Source: Lachnoclostridium phytofermentans ISDg (GTDB lineage: Bacteria; Bacillota; Clostridia; Lachnospirales; Lachnospiraceae). Taken from it: 64,000 nucleotides of DNA. Both the position numbers and the translations under genes were made by a program. The DNA lies in NCBI RefSeq assembly GCF_000018685.1, contig NC_010001.1, positions 1,628,001 through 1,692,000 on the forward strand, given 5' to 3'. The stretch's first letter is position 1; every line of letters starts with the position of its first letter. Below the pieces are notes generated by a model, which saw nothing but the letters and a program-made list of their open reading frames with translations, was not told the DNA's origin and searched no databases. Below, piece after piece: positions 25,563 through 34,498 of this stretch.

Positions 25563-26054
25563 ATGAAAATAGGGATATATCCGGGCAGCTTTGACCCAGT
25601 TACATTAGGACATTTGGACGTAATTAGGAGATCTGCTAAAATTATGGATGAATTAGTGATTGGAGTATTAGCAAACAGTTCCAAAACTCCATTATTTACA
25701 GTTGAGGAAAGAGTAAAGTTACTGGAATGTGTGGTAAAAGACATACCGAATGTAAAGGTGGTTGCTTTTGATGGTTTAACGGTAGATTTTGCGAAAAAGC
25801 TAGGCGCTAAATTTTTGATTCGTGGCTTACGTGCTATTACCGATTTTGAATACGAATTACAAATTGCTCAAACAAATCATAAATTGGATGAGGAAATAGA
25901 TACAGTATTTTTTACAACGAGTGTAGAATATTCCTATTTGAGCTCTAGTATCGTTAAGGAGATAGCTAGTTATGGCGGTGACATATCGAAATTTGTCCCA
26001 AATAGTATTATTCAAGTGATATATGACAAATACAATGGAAAGAGGAGTGAATAA
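25563..26054 (+). CDS. coaD: Phosphopantetheine adenylyltransferase
   Basis: A 163-residue enzyme making dephospho-CoA from 4'-phosphopantetheine and ATP. KIGIYPGSFDPVTLGHLDVI carries the nucleotidyltransferase TxGH motif; RGLRAITDFEYELQIAQTN and the YLSSSIVKEIA motif (ISSS type) bind substrate and ATP. Start ATG 25563 lies seven bases after GGAGG; a TTG codon precedes it in frame. The stop is one base before the next start, and the ribosome site of the next gene is inside the end of coaD, so translation is probably coupled. Confidence 0.96.
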   Translation: MKIGIYPGSFDPVTLGHLDVIRRSAKIMDELVIGVLANSSKTPLFTVEERVKLLECVVKDIPNVKVVAFDGLTVDFAKKLGAKFLIRGLRAITDFEYELQIAQTNHKLDEEIDTVFFTTSVEYSYLSSSIVKEIASYGGDISKFVPNSIIQVIYDKYNGKRSE

Positions 26055-26055
26055 G

Positions 26056-26724
26056 ATGGGTATCAGCAGAATCGAACAATTGATAGAGGATATATATGAG
26101 TTTGTAGAAAGCTGTAAGATGCAGCCACTTTCTCAGACAAAGGTAATCGTACCGAAAGATCAGTTATATGATTTATTAGATGAGCTGAGACTTCGCACAC
26201 CGGATGAAATCAAGCGCTATCAAAAGATTATTGCAAACCGTGATGCAATTATTGCAGACGCAGAGCAAAAGGCACTAACGATTCAAGCTGAGGCGAAGGA
26301 AAAGGCGAAAAATCTAATTAATGAGAATGAAATTATGCAACAGGCTTATTATCAAGCGAATGAGATGGTTAGTTCTGCAAGTGCTCAAGCAGAGTCAATT
26401 TTAAAAAGTGCAAATGACGATGCAGAGCAAATTCGTGAAGGGGCACTCGGTTATACTAACGAGATTCTTTCTGATGTTGAGAAAATATTATCTAGTGCGT
26501 ATGAAAGTACTCGTCAAAAATCAGAGACTCTAGTAAGCTCATTAAAGACAAGTCTTGATATTGTTATTAATAACAAACGTGAAATCGTTGACTCACTCAC
26601 TCCACATCAGGATTACGTGGCTCCTACACAAGAATATTTGAAAGAGGAACAACAACTACAAGAATCCTATGATGATGGCGATTATGACTTTGATGAAAAT
26701 ACATTTTTAGAAGATATTGATTAA
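26056..26724 (+). CDS. Coiled-coil protein of DivIVA/V-ATPase subunit E-like type
   Basis: A 222-residue protein. Residues ~1-60 (GISRIEQLIEDIYEFVESCKM...LYDLLDELRLRTPDEIKRYQKII) resemble a DivIVA-like N-terminus; residues ~60-180 are a long Ala/Glu-rich coiled coil (AEQKALTIQAEAKEKAKNLI), and the tail is acidic (SYDDGDYDFDENTFLEDID). No catalytic motif. Such genes sit after coaD in many Lachnospiraceae. A scaffold or envelope role is conjecture. ATG 26056 overlaps the end of coaD's ribosome-site region, AGAGGAG. An upstream in-frame ATG at 26023 lies inside coaD and is not needed. Confidence 0.7.
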   Translation: MGISRIEQLIEDIYEFVESCKMQPLSQTKVIVPKDQLYDLLDELRLRTPDEIKRYQKIIANRDAIIADAEQKALTIQAEAKEKAKNLINENEIMQQAYYQANEMVSSASAQAESILKSANDDAEQIREGALGYTNEILSDVEKILSSAYESTRQKSETLVSSLKTSLDIVINNKREIVDSLTPHQDYVAPTQEYLKEEQQLQESYDDGDYDFDENTFLEDID

Positions 26725-26753
26725 AAAAATATTACATCTATTGCGATAAAAAT

Positions 26754-26809
26754 TCCCATACCATATTAATCTGTGAAATAATACAGAAAATATGGAATGG
26801 GATTTATTC
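26754..26809 (+). terminator. Terminator of the rsmD-coaD operon
   Basis: TCCCAT/ATGGGA, CCATATT/AATATGG and TCTGT/ACAGA form one long hairpin (26754-26802), followed by TTTATTCTT. Confidence 0.75.
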
Positions 26810-26846
26810 TTACTTGTTTATGGCTAATTTCATTAGCTGCCTTTTT

Positions 26847-27935
26847 CTATAATAGAAGTAGTACATATAGGGTACTAAATGCGAAGGCACAAACCATACT
26901 TAATGTTTTGGTAATAAAATATTGAAATAAGGATAATCCTGATGTATTAATGACACTTTTGGTCTGAGCGAAGCCAGAAAGCCCACCGAAAGCTGTGATT
27001 GTAGTAATCAGGATTATTTTTGTTGAGTCAGGAAATGGAATACGTGATAACTGATCGATTCCTGTTGTTATTTCCAAAATTGCAGAGATGAAGGCCGCTA
27101 CAAAGGGTGGGAGCAACTTCATATGGAGTAATAGGCTTGCTAATACAGAAAATAAAATGATATATCCGCCAACTTTGGTAACAACCTCAAATCCACTTAG
27201 GATTGCATCATCAAGCATATGAAATTCAAAGGCATGCTTTTGTTTCACTATTACAGCGGGATTTTGCGGTATAATCTTATGATTGCTAATATTATCATCG
27301 GTATCATTTGATAATTGAAAGGCGTGTAGTAGTGATTTATTTTGATTAATTTTACTTGTTTCCTTTTTCTTAGAAAACTTTTCTTTTATGTAGTATATAA
27401 TGAGTGAGCTTACGGCCGAAGAAGCAAAGAGTACAATTAATAACATATAACCAAGGTCAGGTCGCTTTAACTTCGATGCAGCAATATAACTAATAATAAA
27501 CATAGGACTTGCATTATTACATAGCGCACATAGAAACTGAGCTTCTTTTTTAGAAATTAGCTGTTGCTCAAACATATCTGCTGTAGTTTTTGCGCCTACA
27601 GGAATTCCGGAGAGGAATCCAATGAAAATCGGATAACATCCTTCCTTACTGATAGGAAATAGATGCTTTAATACCGGATATAAGAATACGGATACCACTT
27701 TTGTAACACGAAGCCGTATTAATAGACCAGATAATATCATAAATGGAAGGAGTGCTGGCAATACAGTCTCAAACCAAAGCATTAAACCAGATTTTGCTCC
27801 CTCAAGTGAAGCAATTGGAAAGATAAGCATTAGTATTAATAAAAGTAAAAGACCGCCCTTTAGTAGGCGGCCTTTTCCAAAGATAGATGAATGGACGCTT
27901 GCCTTTCTATATTTAATTTCCTGTTTTCGTTTCAT
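26847..27935 (-). CDS. ylbJ: Sporulation integral membrane protein YlbJ-like
   Basis: A membrane protein of about 362 residues with Gate (nucleoside-recognition-like) domains: FETVLPALLPFMILSGLLIRL, GFLSGIPVGAKTTADMFEQ and LCNNASPMFIISYIAA in the first half, and ITAFGGLSGFAQTKSVI near the end. It resembles YlbJ, needed for spore cortex or coat formation in Bacillus. A hydrophilic loop (~190-240) separates the halves. ATG 27935 is chosen; a GTG at 27950 adds five residues with no ribosome site for either. In B. subtilis ylbJ follows coaD; here it is on the opposite strand. The tmcAL gene lies upstream on the same strand. Confidence 0.8.
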   Translation of the reverse strand: MKRKQEIKYRKASVHSSIFGKGRLLKGGLLLLLILMLIFPIASLEGAKSGLMLWFETVLPALLPFMILSGLLIRLRVTKVVSVFLYPVLKHLFPISKEGCYPIFIGFLSGIPVGAKTTADMFEQQLISKKEAQFLCALCNNASPMFIISYIAASKLKRPDLGYMLLIVLFASSAVSSLIIYYIKEKFSKKKETSKINQNKSLLHAFQLSNDTDDNISNHKIIPQNPAVIVKQKHAFEFHMLDDAILSGFEVVTKVGGYIILFSVLASLLLHMKLLPPFVAAFISAILEITTGIDQLSRIPFPDSTKIILITTITAFGGLSGFAQTKSVINTSGLSLFQYFITKTLSMVCAFAFSTLYVLLLL

Positions 27936-27985
27936 ACGACACCATGTCACATACTGTTAATTAAATCTATGTGATAACTGACAAA

Positions 27986-29227
27986 CTATTCCTTTAGAAT
28001 TACAGGTCCATGGGTATATTCATCTGAAAAGTACGTATGAAATTTTTGAAATATCATTTGATGGTACAGATGGGTTGCCCTCACATCTTGTTCAAACAAT
28101 TCATATTCTTCTTGATTTAGAAGTTGTTTTGCATTCGCTGTTTTTACAATGAGGGGAATCCTGTTTTCCTTAGTGGCTGTTCGAAGTAGCTTGGTAGCAT
28201 CTGTACGAAAGCCAAGTATCCTAGCATAGGAAACTTCTATATTTTGTGTCTTAGGTATGGAAAGAAGGACGTGAAGCAACCCACGATTAATTCTTGTTAA
28301 GGTCAATTCTTTTGTTTTTAGTGACAGACAGAAGTCATCGTATGTCTTAGCATAGGTTAGGTTATTTATAATTCTATTTGCTAGTTCTGGTGTTACGTCA
28401 GCATATGAGGTTAGATCTTTTTCTTTTACCATGCTTAATTTATAATATAAAAGGGAAGTAAAATCGTTACGAAAGATAGGGTAGGTTTTTTGAAACTCCT
28501 GTTTTAATATCGTCATCGTTTCTACCGGTAGATCTTTTGGTAAAGAAAATAAGTCATCTTCTACTAAAACATTGCGAATTGCTGTGGCAGATGCATTTGG
28601 GAGTGAGATATCACTATCATGATATCCTGCACCTTGTCTCTTTATGGTGATGGCTCTTAGTTTGCTCTTTCTTTTTCGAATTGCCTTCATATACTCAATC
28701 CCTAAAATATTATTTGGAGAGTTCAAAAGAAGTTCCAGGGAGGTTTGATCATACCCTTTGCTTTCCTTTCCTTTTATATAGTATAGGAGTGCTTTTGTTC
28801 TTGCTTTTGGAAAGGATAGGCCTGTCTTTAACTCTTTTTTTAATTCTAGTTGATATGAGGTAGGTTCTTCTACTAAGATATCTGCAAGATGTTCTAGCAA
28901 TTTGATATCACCGCATTCACTACCAAAGCAGACATAATCAACAAAACCTAAACGATCAAGAATCGAAATTCCTGCATAAGCAAAAGCCTCGGCACTAGCA
29001 GTGGCATAGCATACAGGCAGTTCAATAACAAGATCTGCACCATGCGATAAAGCCATCTTAGTACGAGCATATTTATCTATAATTGCAGGAATACCACGTT
29101 GTACAAAATTACCACTCATAACCACCACCACTTTTGTAGCGCCTGTTAGCAACTTTGCTTGTTCCAATTGGTATAGATGTCCTTGGTGAAAAGGATTATA
29201 TTCCGCTATGATTCCAACAGTTTTCAT
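27986..29227 (-). CDS. tmcAL: tRNA(Met) cytidine acetate ligase
   Basis: A 413-residue enzyme that forms N4-acetylcytidine at the elongator tRNA-Met wobble base using acetate and ATP (formerly UPF0348/YlbM). MKTVGIIAEYNPFHQGHL contains the nucleotidyltransferase HxGH motif; VVMSGNFVQRG and DLVIELPVCYATASAEAFA are family motifs, and CFGSECGD follows. The start is placed at the family-typical ATG 29227; ATG 29239 sits one base from AAAGGG. It is followed by ylbJ, 50 bases away, on the same strand, as a reordered ylb cluster. Acetate supply links it loosely to the neighbouring pta-ackA genes. Confidence 0.93.
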   Translation of the reverse strand: MKTVGIIAEYNPFHQGHLYQLEQAKLLTGATKVVVVMSGNFVQRGIPAIIDKYARTKMALSHGADLVIELPVCYATASAEAFAYAGISILDRLGFVDYVCFGSECGDIKLLEHLADILVEEPTSYQLELKKELKTGLSFPKARTKALLYYIKGKESKGYDQTSLELLLNSPNNILGIEYMKAIRKRKSKLRAITIKRQGAGYHDSDISLPNASATAIRNVLVEDDLFSLPKDLPVETMTILKQEFQKTYPIFRNDFTSLLYYKLSMVKEKDLTSYADVTPELANRIINNLTYAKTYDDFCLSLKTKELTLTRINRGLLHVLLSIPKTQNIEVSYARILGFRTDATKLLRTATKENRIPLIVKTANAKQLLNQEEYELFEQDVRATHLYHQMIFQKFHTYFSDEYTHGPVILKE

Positions 29228-29382
29228 TTTAATAACCATGCCCTTTCTATAACCTACAAACTTTGGGCTGTAGGCACAAATATGTGAAAAAACTAAGTTT
29301 TTTTACACGAACTTTAATTGTTATGCCTTATTCCACAGAATTTTTTTGGTTTTTACGCTATTCTTTTAAAAAGTAAACAAAA

Positions 29383-29396
29383 TGAAAGCGTTTACA
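29383..29396. promoter_or_regulatory. cre site (CcpA) upstream of pta
   Basis: TGAAAGCGTTTACA matches the cre consensus TGWAANCGNTNWCA at every position. It lies just upstream of the pta -35 box, centred about 53 bases before the inferred start of transcription, as at CcpA-activated promoters for Bacillus pta and ackA. Confidence 0.85.
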
Positions 29397-29406
29397 TAAT
29401 TTGCAC

Positions 29407-29435
29407 TTGTATCTCTTGTTAGTTAGTATTATAAT
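29407..29435 (+). promoter_or_regulatory. Promoter of pta
   Basis: TTGTAT (29407-29412), 17-base spacer, TATAAT (29430-29435). Confidence 0.6.
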
Positions 29436-29581
29436 AAAAAATGGTTGTTTTGTGAAGAATAGTTCTTAAAGAAAATTAATCGAGGTCTTTCATATAATTA
29501 CAGAGGCAGATTATAACATTCAAAATCGCAAAACGAAGGATAAAATTAGGTGCTATACATATAGACTGAAAGGAGTTTATT

Positions 29582-30577
29582 ATGGGATTTATTGATGACA
29601 TCAAGGCAAGAGCTAAACAAAGTATTAAGACTATTGTTTTACCTGAGAGTATGGACAGAAGAACAATTGAGGCAGCTGCTAAGACTTTAGAAGAGGGCAA
29701 TGCTAACGTAATTATTATCGGTAGTGAGGAAGAAGTTAAGAAGAATTCAGAAGGTCTTGACATTTCGGGAGCTACAATCGTTGACCCTAAGACATCGGAC
29801 AAGCTTCCAGCTTACATTAACAAGCTTGTAGAACTTAGACAGGCAAAAGGCATGACCCCTGAAAAAGCAAAAGAGCTTTTAACAACAGACTACATTACAT
29901 ACGGTGTAATGATGGTTAAGATGGGCGATGCAGATGGTTTAGTATCTGGTGCTTGTCACTCTACAGCAGATACCTTAAGACCATGTCTTCAGATTTTAAA
30001 AACTGCTCCAAATACTAAGTTAGTTTCTGCTTTCTTCGTAATGGTAGTACCTAATTGTGATATGGGCGCAAATGGAACTTTCCTTTTCTCTGATGCTGGT
30101 TTAAATCAGAATCCAAATGCTGAAGAGTTAGCAGCAATCGCTGGTTCCACAGCGAAGAGTTTTGAACAATTAGTTGGCTCTGAACCTATCGTAGCTATGC
30201 TTTCTCATTCAACAAAGGGAAGCGCAAAGCATGCAGATGTTGATAAGGTTGTAGAAGCAACTAAGATTGCAAATGAATTATACCCAGAATATAAGATCGA
30301 CGGCGAGTTCCAGTTAGATGCAGCAATCGTTCCTAGTGTAGGTGCTTCAAAAGCTCCTGGTAGTGATATTGCTGGAAAAGCTAACGTATTAATCTTCCCA
30401 GACCTTGATGCTGGTAACATTGGATATAAGTTAACACAGCGTCTTGCAAAGGCAGAAGCTTATGGACCATTAACTCAGGGTATTGCAGCTCCAGTAAATG
30501 ATTTATCAAGAGGTTGTTCTTCTGATGATATCGTTGGTGTTGTTGCAATCACTGCTGTTCAGGCACAGAGTAAATAA
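29582..30577 (+). CDS. pta: Phosphate acetyltransferase
   Basis: A 331-residue enzyme converting acetyl-CoA and phosphate to acetyl phosphate. The single-domain (short) form seen in Firmicutes: IVLPESMDRRTIEAAAKTLEEG at the N-terminus, then DGLVSGACHSTADTLRPCLQI, FLFSDAGLNQNPNAEELAAIA, MLSHSTKGSAKH and IVPSVGASKAPGSDIAGKANV near the end. The start ATG 29582 has GAAAGGAG. With ackA 230 bases downstream it forms the acetate branch that makes ATP. A perfect cre site suggests activation by CcpA when sugar is plentiful. Confidence 0.97.
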   Translation: MGFIDDIKARAKQSIKTIVLPESMDRRTIEAAAKTLEEGNANVIIIGSEEEVKKNSEGLDISGATIVDPKTSDKLPAYINKLVELRQAKGMTPEKAKELLTTDYITYGVMMVKMGDADGLVSGACHSTADTLRPCLQILKTAPNTKLVSAFFVMVVPNCDMGANGTFLFSDAGLNQNPNAEELAAIAGSTAKSFEQLVGSEPIVAMLSHSTKGSAKHADVDKVVEATKIANELYPEYKIDGEFQLDAAIVPSVGASKAPGSDIAGKANVLIFPDLDAGNIGYKLTQRLAKAEAYGPLTQGIAAPVNDLSRGCSSDDIVGVVAITAVQAQSK

Positions 30578-30809
30578 TTAACTTAGCTTCATTGCCTGTT
30601 GAGGTTATGAGCAAGTAGCGTAAGCGGATTGCGAATATCCGCTTTGGCATTAAATTATTATTTCTTAACTGGAAACTCCAATTGTTAAGTTGAAGATTAA
30701 ATAGTATAATAATCATTATACTGGGGGAACGATATAGAAGAACTATATTTCGGATATATTAAGTTGCCCCGTGATAAATGAATTTAAGAACATTATAAGG
30801 AGAAATACA
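30578..30809 (+). other. Structured pta-ackA intergenic region
   Basis: A hairpin AAGCGGAT...ATCCGCTT (30622-30644) follows pta, and a longer fold closes around GGGGGAAC (30723) and GTTGCCCC (30763). The first may partly terminate after pta; the second is in the ackA leader. Neither matches a known riboswitch that I recognise. Confidence 0.4.
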
Positions 30810-31997
30810 ATGAAAGTTTTAGTTATTAATTGCGGAAGTTCTTCCCTTAAATATCAGTTAATCGACTCTGTGACAGAGCAAGCATTAGCAGTAGGTCTTT
30901 GTGAAAGAATCGGTATTGATGGCCGTCTTACTCACAAGTCAGCTGACGGTGAGAAGGTAGTTCTTGAGGATGCACTTCCAAACCATGAGGTTGCTATTAA
31001 AAATGTAATCGCTGCTCTTATGAATGAAAATTATGGTGTGATTAAGTCCTTAGATGAAATCAACGCTGTTGGACATAGAGTAGTACATGGTGGTGAGAAA
31101 TTTGCTCATTCCGTAGTAATCAATGATGAAGTCTTAAATGCAATTGAAGAGTGTAATGATCTTGCACCTTTACACAACCCAGCAAACCTTATTGGTATCA
31201 ACGCTTGTAAATCAATTATGCCAAATGTACCAATGGTAGCTGTTTTTGATACTGCATTCCATCAGACAATGCCAAAAGAAGCTTACCTTTATGGTATTCC
31301 ATTTGAGTACTATGATAAATATAAGGTAAGAAGATATGGTTTCCACGGAACAAGTCACAGCTATGTTTCTAAAAGAGCAACCACGCTTGCTGGCTTAGAT
31401 GTAAATAACTCAAAAGTTATCGTTTGTCACCTTGGTAATGGCGCATCCATTTCCGCAGTTAAAAACGGTGAGTCTGTAGATACAAGTATGGGTCTTACAC
31501 CACTTGAAGGTTTAATCATGGGAACAAGAAGTGGTGATCTTGATCCAGCAATCATTGATTTCGTTGCTAAGAAAGAAAACTTATCCTTAGATGAAGTAAT
31601 GAATATCTTAAATAAGAAATCTGGTGTATTAGGTATGTCCGGAGTATCTTCTGACTTTAGAGATATCGAAGCAGCAGCAAACGAAGGCAATGAGCATGCA
31701 AAAGAAGCTTTAGCAGTTTTTGCATACCGTGTTGCTAAATATGTAGGTTCTTATATCGTAGCTATGAATGGTGTAGATGCTGTTGTATTTACAGCAGGAC
31801 TTGGTGAGAATGATAAGAACATCAGAGCAGCAGTAAGTTCACACCTTGAGTTCCTTGGTGTATCTTTAGATGCTGAGAAGAATTCTCAAAGAGGTAAAGA
31901 ATTAATCATCTCTAACCCAGATTCTAAGGTTAAGATTATGGTTATCCCAACTAACGAAGAGCTTGCAATCTGTAGAGAAGTTGTTGAATTAGTGTAG
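30810..31997 (+). CDS. ackA: Acetate kinase
   Basis: A 395-residue enzyme making acetate and ATP from acetyl phosphate. MKVLVINCGSSSLKYQLID, the phosphate-binding start; GHRVVHGGEKF; AVFDTAFHQTMPKEAYLYGIP; YGFHGTSHSYVSKRA; and LGNGASISAVKNGESVDTSMG all match the family. ATG 30810 has AAGGAG at good spacing; an upstream ATG at 30771 lacks one. The previous gene is pta. Confidence 0.97.
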   Translation: MKVLVINCGSSSLKYQLIDSVTEQALAVGLCERIGIDGRLTHKSADGEKVVLEDALPNHEVAIKNVIAALMNENYGVIKSLDEINAVGHRVVHGGEKFAHSVVINDEVLNAIEECNDLAPLHNPANLIGINACKSIMPNVPMVAVFDTAFHQTMPKEAYLYGIPFEYYDKYKVRRYGFHGTSHSYVSKRATTLAGLDVNNSKVIVCHLGNGASISAVKNGESVDTSMGLTPLEGLIMGTRSGDLDPAIIDFVAKKENLSLDEVMNILNKKSGVLGMSGVSSDFRDIEAAANEGNEHAKEALAVFAYRVAKYVGSYIVAMNGVDAVVFTAGLGENDKNIRAAVSSHLEFLGVSLDAEKNSQRGKELIISNPDSKVKIMVIPTNEELAICREVVELV

Positions 31998-32115
31998 TTA
32001 TTGTAAATTCCGGTAACCCTTGTAATGAGGGGAGCCGGGATTGTCTATCATAAGGAAGAACGATAATGAAGAGAAAATATGGTTACACAATTCTGACATT
32101 TTTAACAGTTAGGAG

Positions 32116-32144
32116 TTGACAAACCTATTTTAAGCGTTTATAAT
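32116..32144 (+). promoter_or_regulatory. Consensus promoter of the ylbN-rpmF operon
   Basis: TTGACA (32116-32121), exact 17-base spacer, TATAAT (32139-32144): full consensus. Confidence 0.85.
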
Positions 32145-32203
32145 ACTAACAGTGTGAATTTTTGGGCGCTTACATTATGCGTTTTTTTAGACAGGAGTTA
32201 CTT

Positions 32204-32731
32204 ATGCTGATACAAATGTCTGAAGTCATGAATGTTCCTAATGGTCTCAAAGAATACACTGCACCGATTGAATTTGATATATTCGAATTAAATGGTGTCG
32301 GTTATTCTATTACCTATAAAGAACCGGTTAAACTTAGATTAACTAATCTAGGTGGCCGAAAAATTCTGGTGGAAGCAAAAACGAAATTAGCGTTAGCCGT
32401 TCCTTGCGATCGTTGTTTGAAGGAAGAAACCATCCAACAAGACATCGACGTGGCTACAGAGATTGATTTATCGAAAACAGAGGAACAGCGTACCGAGGAT
32501 TTAGATGAAACAAATTTTGTTTCCGGATATGATTTAGACGTAGATAAACTTATCTATGAAGAAGTCTTGATTGGTTTCCCAATGAAGGTTCTGTGCAAAG
32601 AAGACTGTAAAGGAATCTGCAAGGTCTGCGGTGCTAACCTAAATGAAGGAGAGTGCGGGTGTGACCGTACAGAACTAGACCCAAGAATGTCTGCTATCCG
32701 AGATATTTTTAACAAGTTTAAGGAGGTGTAA
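32204..32731 (+). CDS. ylbN: YceD/DUF177 family protein
   Basis: A 175-residue member of the DUF177 family, whose gene is nearly always just before rpmF; in E. coli and plants it is linked to 23S rRNA maturation. Features: CDRCLKEETIQQDI in the middle and a Cys-rich C-terminus, CKEDCKGICKVCGANLN...CGCD, typical of Firmicutes forms and probably zinc-binding. ATG 32204 lies eight bases after AGGAG; the upstream ATGs at 32162 and 32177 lack a ribosome site. rpmF starts three bases after the stop. Confidence 0.9.
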   Translation: MLIQMSEVMNVPNGLKEYTAPIEFDIFELNGVGYSITYKEPVKLRLTNLGGRKILVEAKTKLALAVPCDRCLKEETIQQDIDVATEIDLSKTEEQRTEDLDETNFVSGYDLDVDKLIYEEVLIGFPMKVLCKEDCKGICKVCGANLNEGECGCDRTELDPRMSAIRDIFNKFKEV

Positions 32732-32734
32732 TCA

Positions 32735-32920
32735 ATGGGAGCTATTTGTCCAAAGAATAAACATTCCAAAGCTAGAAGAGATAGTCGTCGTGCAAACTGG
32801 AAGATGACTGCTCCAAACTTAGTGAAATGCAGCAAGTGTGGTGCACTTATGATGCCTCATAGAGTTTGTAAAGCTTGTGGATCTTACAACAAAAAAGAGA
32901 TCATTGCTACAGCTGAGTAA
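32735..32920 (+). CDS. rpmF: Ribosomal protein L32
   Basis: A 61-residue large-subunit protein. KHSKARRDSRRANWKM is the L32 core and CSKCG...CKACGSYNKKE is the four-Cys zinc ribbon; this is the Cys-containing form. Ribosome site AAGGAGG overlaps the end of ylbN. A strong terminator follows. Confidence 0.96.
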   Translation: MGAICPKNKHSKARRDSRRANWKMTAPNLVKCSKCGALMMPHRVCKACGSYNKKEIIATAE

Positions 32921-32948
32921 TTTACTTTATGATTTTGTAGTATAATAT

Positions 32949-32985
32949 AAGGATGTTTCAAGAATACTTGAGGCATCCTTTTTTA
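32949..32985 (+). terminator. Terminator of ylbN-rpmF
   Basis: AAGGATG/CATCCTT outer and TCAAG/CTTGA inner stems, followed by TTTTT. Confidence 0.88.
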
Positions 32986-33026
32986 CATTGCACTCAGCTG
33001 GTGAACTTTCTCTGCATCAAGGTTAA

Positions 33027-33050
33027 GGCGAGGCTCCATGGAACCTCGCC
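33027..33050 (-). terminator. Hairpin after the YprB-like gene
   Basis: GGCGAGG and CCTCGCC enclose TCCATGGA, just downstream of the minus-strand gene ending at 33074; its minus-strand tail is only weakly T-rich. Confidence 0.5.
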
Positions 33051-33073
33051 TAGATACTAGTCGCAGAGTTGTT

Positions 33074-34252
33074 TTAAAAGTACGACCGAATAATTTCGCT
33101 AACGATCTTCTCACTATTCTGTTCTAACAATTGTTCTGTAAATTCAAAAAACTGTTGTTTTTGTTTCCTTTCCATTCGAAAACTTGGTGTAAACATTGCA
33201 TAGGGCTGAGGTAAAAATTGGCCTGTTTTTTTAATATAGCAGGTATCAGGCTTTGCATTTTGTCGATATTCTTTTTCTACATATTCCCCAACACTTTTAT
33301 GGACAGCAGTATCTTCTAAAGGAAGATAATAATAGTCTTTGTAGTTATCAAAATAGAATTTTAAGGAACCATGATAGAAATCAATGGAGATACACCCCTC
33401 ATTTTCACTGGCAATTAGAGTAATGGGATATAGACTATCCATAACTTCATAGTTTGATTCTAACTTAAGTGATGTTGGGAGTTGGTTATTAATTTGAAAA
33501 TAAAAGTTTACGGTCTGATCATTAACATTCCATTTATTTAATGTAATATTCCCTTCAAACAGCTTTACAAAGGATAACATCGGTAAGATTCTTGGCAAAT
33601 TCGATATATCCTCAGCATTATGGAGAAGTAGCAATTGTCTTAAGGTACCGGAATCACTTTTTTCTATACTAGGTAGTCCAGAAACGGGAGATACTTGATA
33701 ATGAGAAGCACCAGATGTGTGCTTTCTTTCATAGGTATAAAGAGCAAGGAATTTAGTAAAAACTGAAATTAATTCGCCACCAGAATACTGATCCTTACGC
33801 TCAACCTTTAAAAAATCTTCTACTGTCTTTAATTTTAAATTTTTGGTTGGCAATATTTTTTTGTAAGGAATTAATTGTTTGTAGATGTCAAAACTAATGA
33901 TATGTTCAAAATTATATGATAATTGATAAGTAGAGCATTTCTGTAACAAATATGGTATGTCAAACCCCGAGCCGTTATAGTGAACCAACAACCGATAGGA
34001 TTTTATAAATTCAAAAAAATTGGTTAAAAGTTCTTTCTCTTCTCTTATATCCTCCATAAACCATTGACGAAGTACGAAAGTAGATTGGTCAAAATAAGCG
34101 CACCCGATGAGATAAACATAAGACATCGAAGCTGAAAAGCCTGTCGTTTCAATATCAAAAAATAAAATCTCCTGATTTGAGACATGCTTAGAGGATAACA
34201 TTGTTAGGTCAAAGTCGAAAGATATTTTTATTGGGGTTTCAATGATTTGCAT
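33074..34252 (-). CDS. YprB-like RNase H-fold exonuclease
   Basis: A 392-residue protein. Residues ~25-190 are a DEDD-type 3'-5' exonuclease (RNase_H_2) domain: FFDIETTGFSA (acidic pair), LVHYNGSGFDIPYL and the later HNAEDISNLPRIL. It resembles the Bacillus YprB group. The C-terminal ~180 residues are not recognised; they are beta-rich with a basic RMERKQKQQFFEF segment. In Bacillus yprB lies beside the helicase gene yprA, but no such gene is here. Start at ATG 34252, with AAAGGAG upstream. Nucleic-acid substrate unknown. Confidence 0.82.
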   Translation of the reverse strand: MQIIETPIKISFDFDLTMLSSKHVSNQEILFFDIETTGFSASMSYVYLIGCAYFDQSTFVLRQWFMEDIREEKELLTNFFEFIKSYRLLVHYNGSGFDIPYLLQKCSTYQLSYNFEHIISFDIYKQLIPYKKILPTKNLKLKTVEDFLKVERKDQYSGGELISVFTKFLALYTYERKHTSGASHYQVSPVSGLPSIEKSDSGTLRQLLLLHNAEDISNLPRILPMLSFVKLFEGNITLNKWNVNDQTVNFYFQINNQLPTSLKLESNYEVMDSLYPITLIASENEGCISIDFYHGSLKFYFDNYKDYYYLPLEDTAVHKSVGEYVEKEYRQNAKPDTCYIKKTGQFLPQPYAMFTPSFRMERKQKQQFFEFTEQLLEQNSEKIVSEIIRSYF

Positions 34253-34366
34253 AATACGGCTCCTTTCACATAGAGTATTGTAGCAAATTCATAGATTAGA
34301 TTCAATAGAAGGAAGTTTACTGTAATATGTTTTTAATTTACTTATAATGTAATAAGTATCATTTTG

Positions 34367-34375
34367 TGGTATAAT
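34367..34375 (+). promoter_or_regulatory. Extended -10 promoter of cls
   Basis: TGG followed by TATAAT (34370-34375). The inferred transcript would start at the first bases of the family-A hairpin. Confidence 0.5.
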
Positions 34376-34380
34376 AGGTT

Positions 34381-34415
34381 ACAAGGAAAAGCACGCTTTG
34401 CGAACTTTTCCTTGT
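34381..34415 (+). repeat. Family-A leader hairpin, copy upstream of cls
   Basis: ACAAGGAAAAG and CTTTTCCTTGT arms around GCACGCTTTGCGAA, followed by TATGAATAA. Same design at 50619, 55113, 60472 (minus) and 62289, plus a decayed one at 12283. Confidence 0.85.
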
Positions 34416-34430
34416 TATGAATAATTTACT

Positions 34431-34498
34431 AGTTTGGTGGTGGGAACCAAACTTAAACTTTAAACATAAGTGAGTTCGGATAGGGGATTATCCACTTA
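34431..34498 (+). promoter_or_regulatory. Two further hairpins in the cls leader
   Basis: AGTTTGGT/ACCAAACT (34431-34453), and TAAGTG/CACTTA enclosing GATA/TATC (34467-34498). Together with the family-A hairpin the whole ~140-base leader folds. I recognise no riboswitch. Confidence 0.45.
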
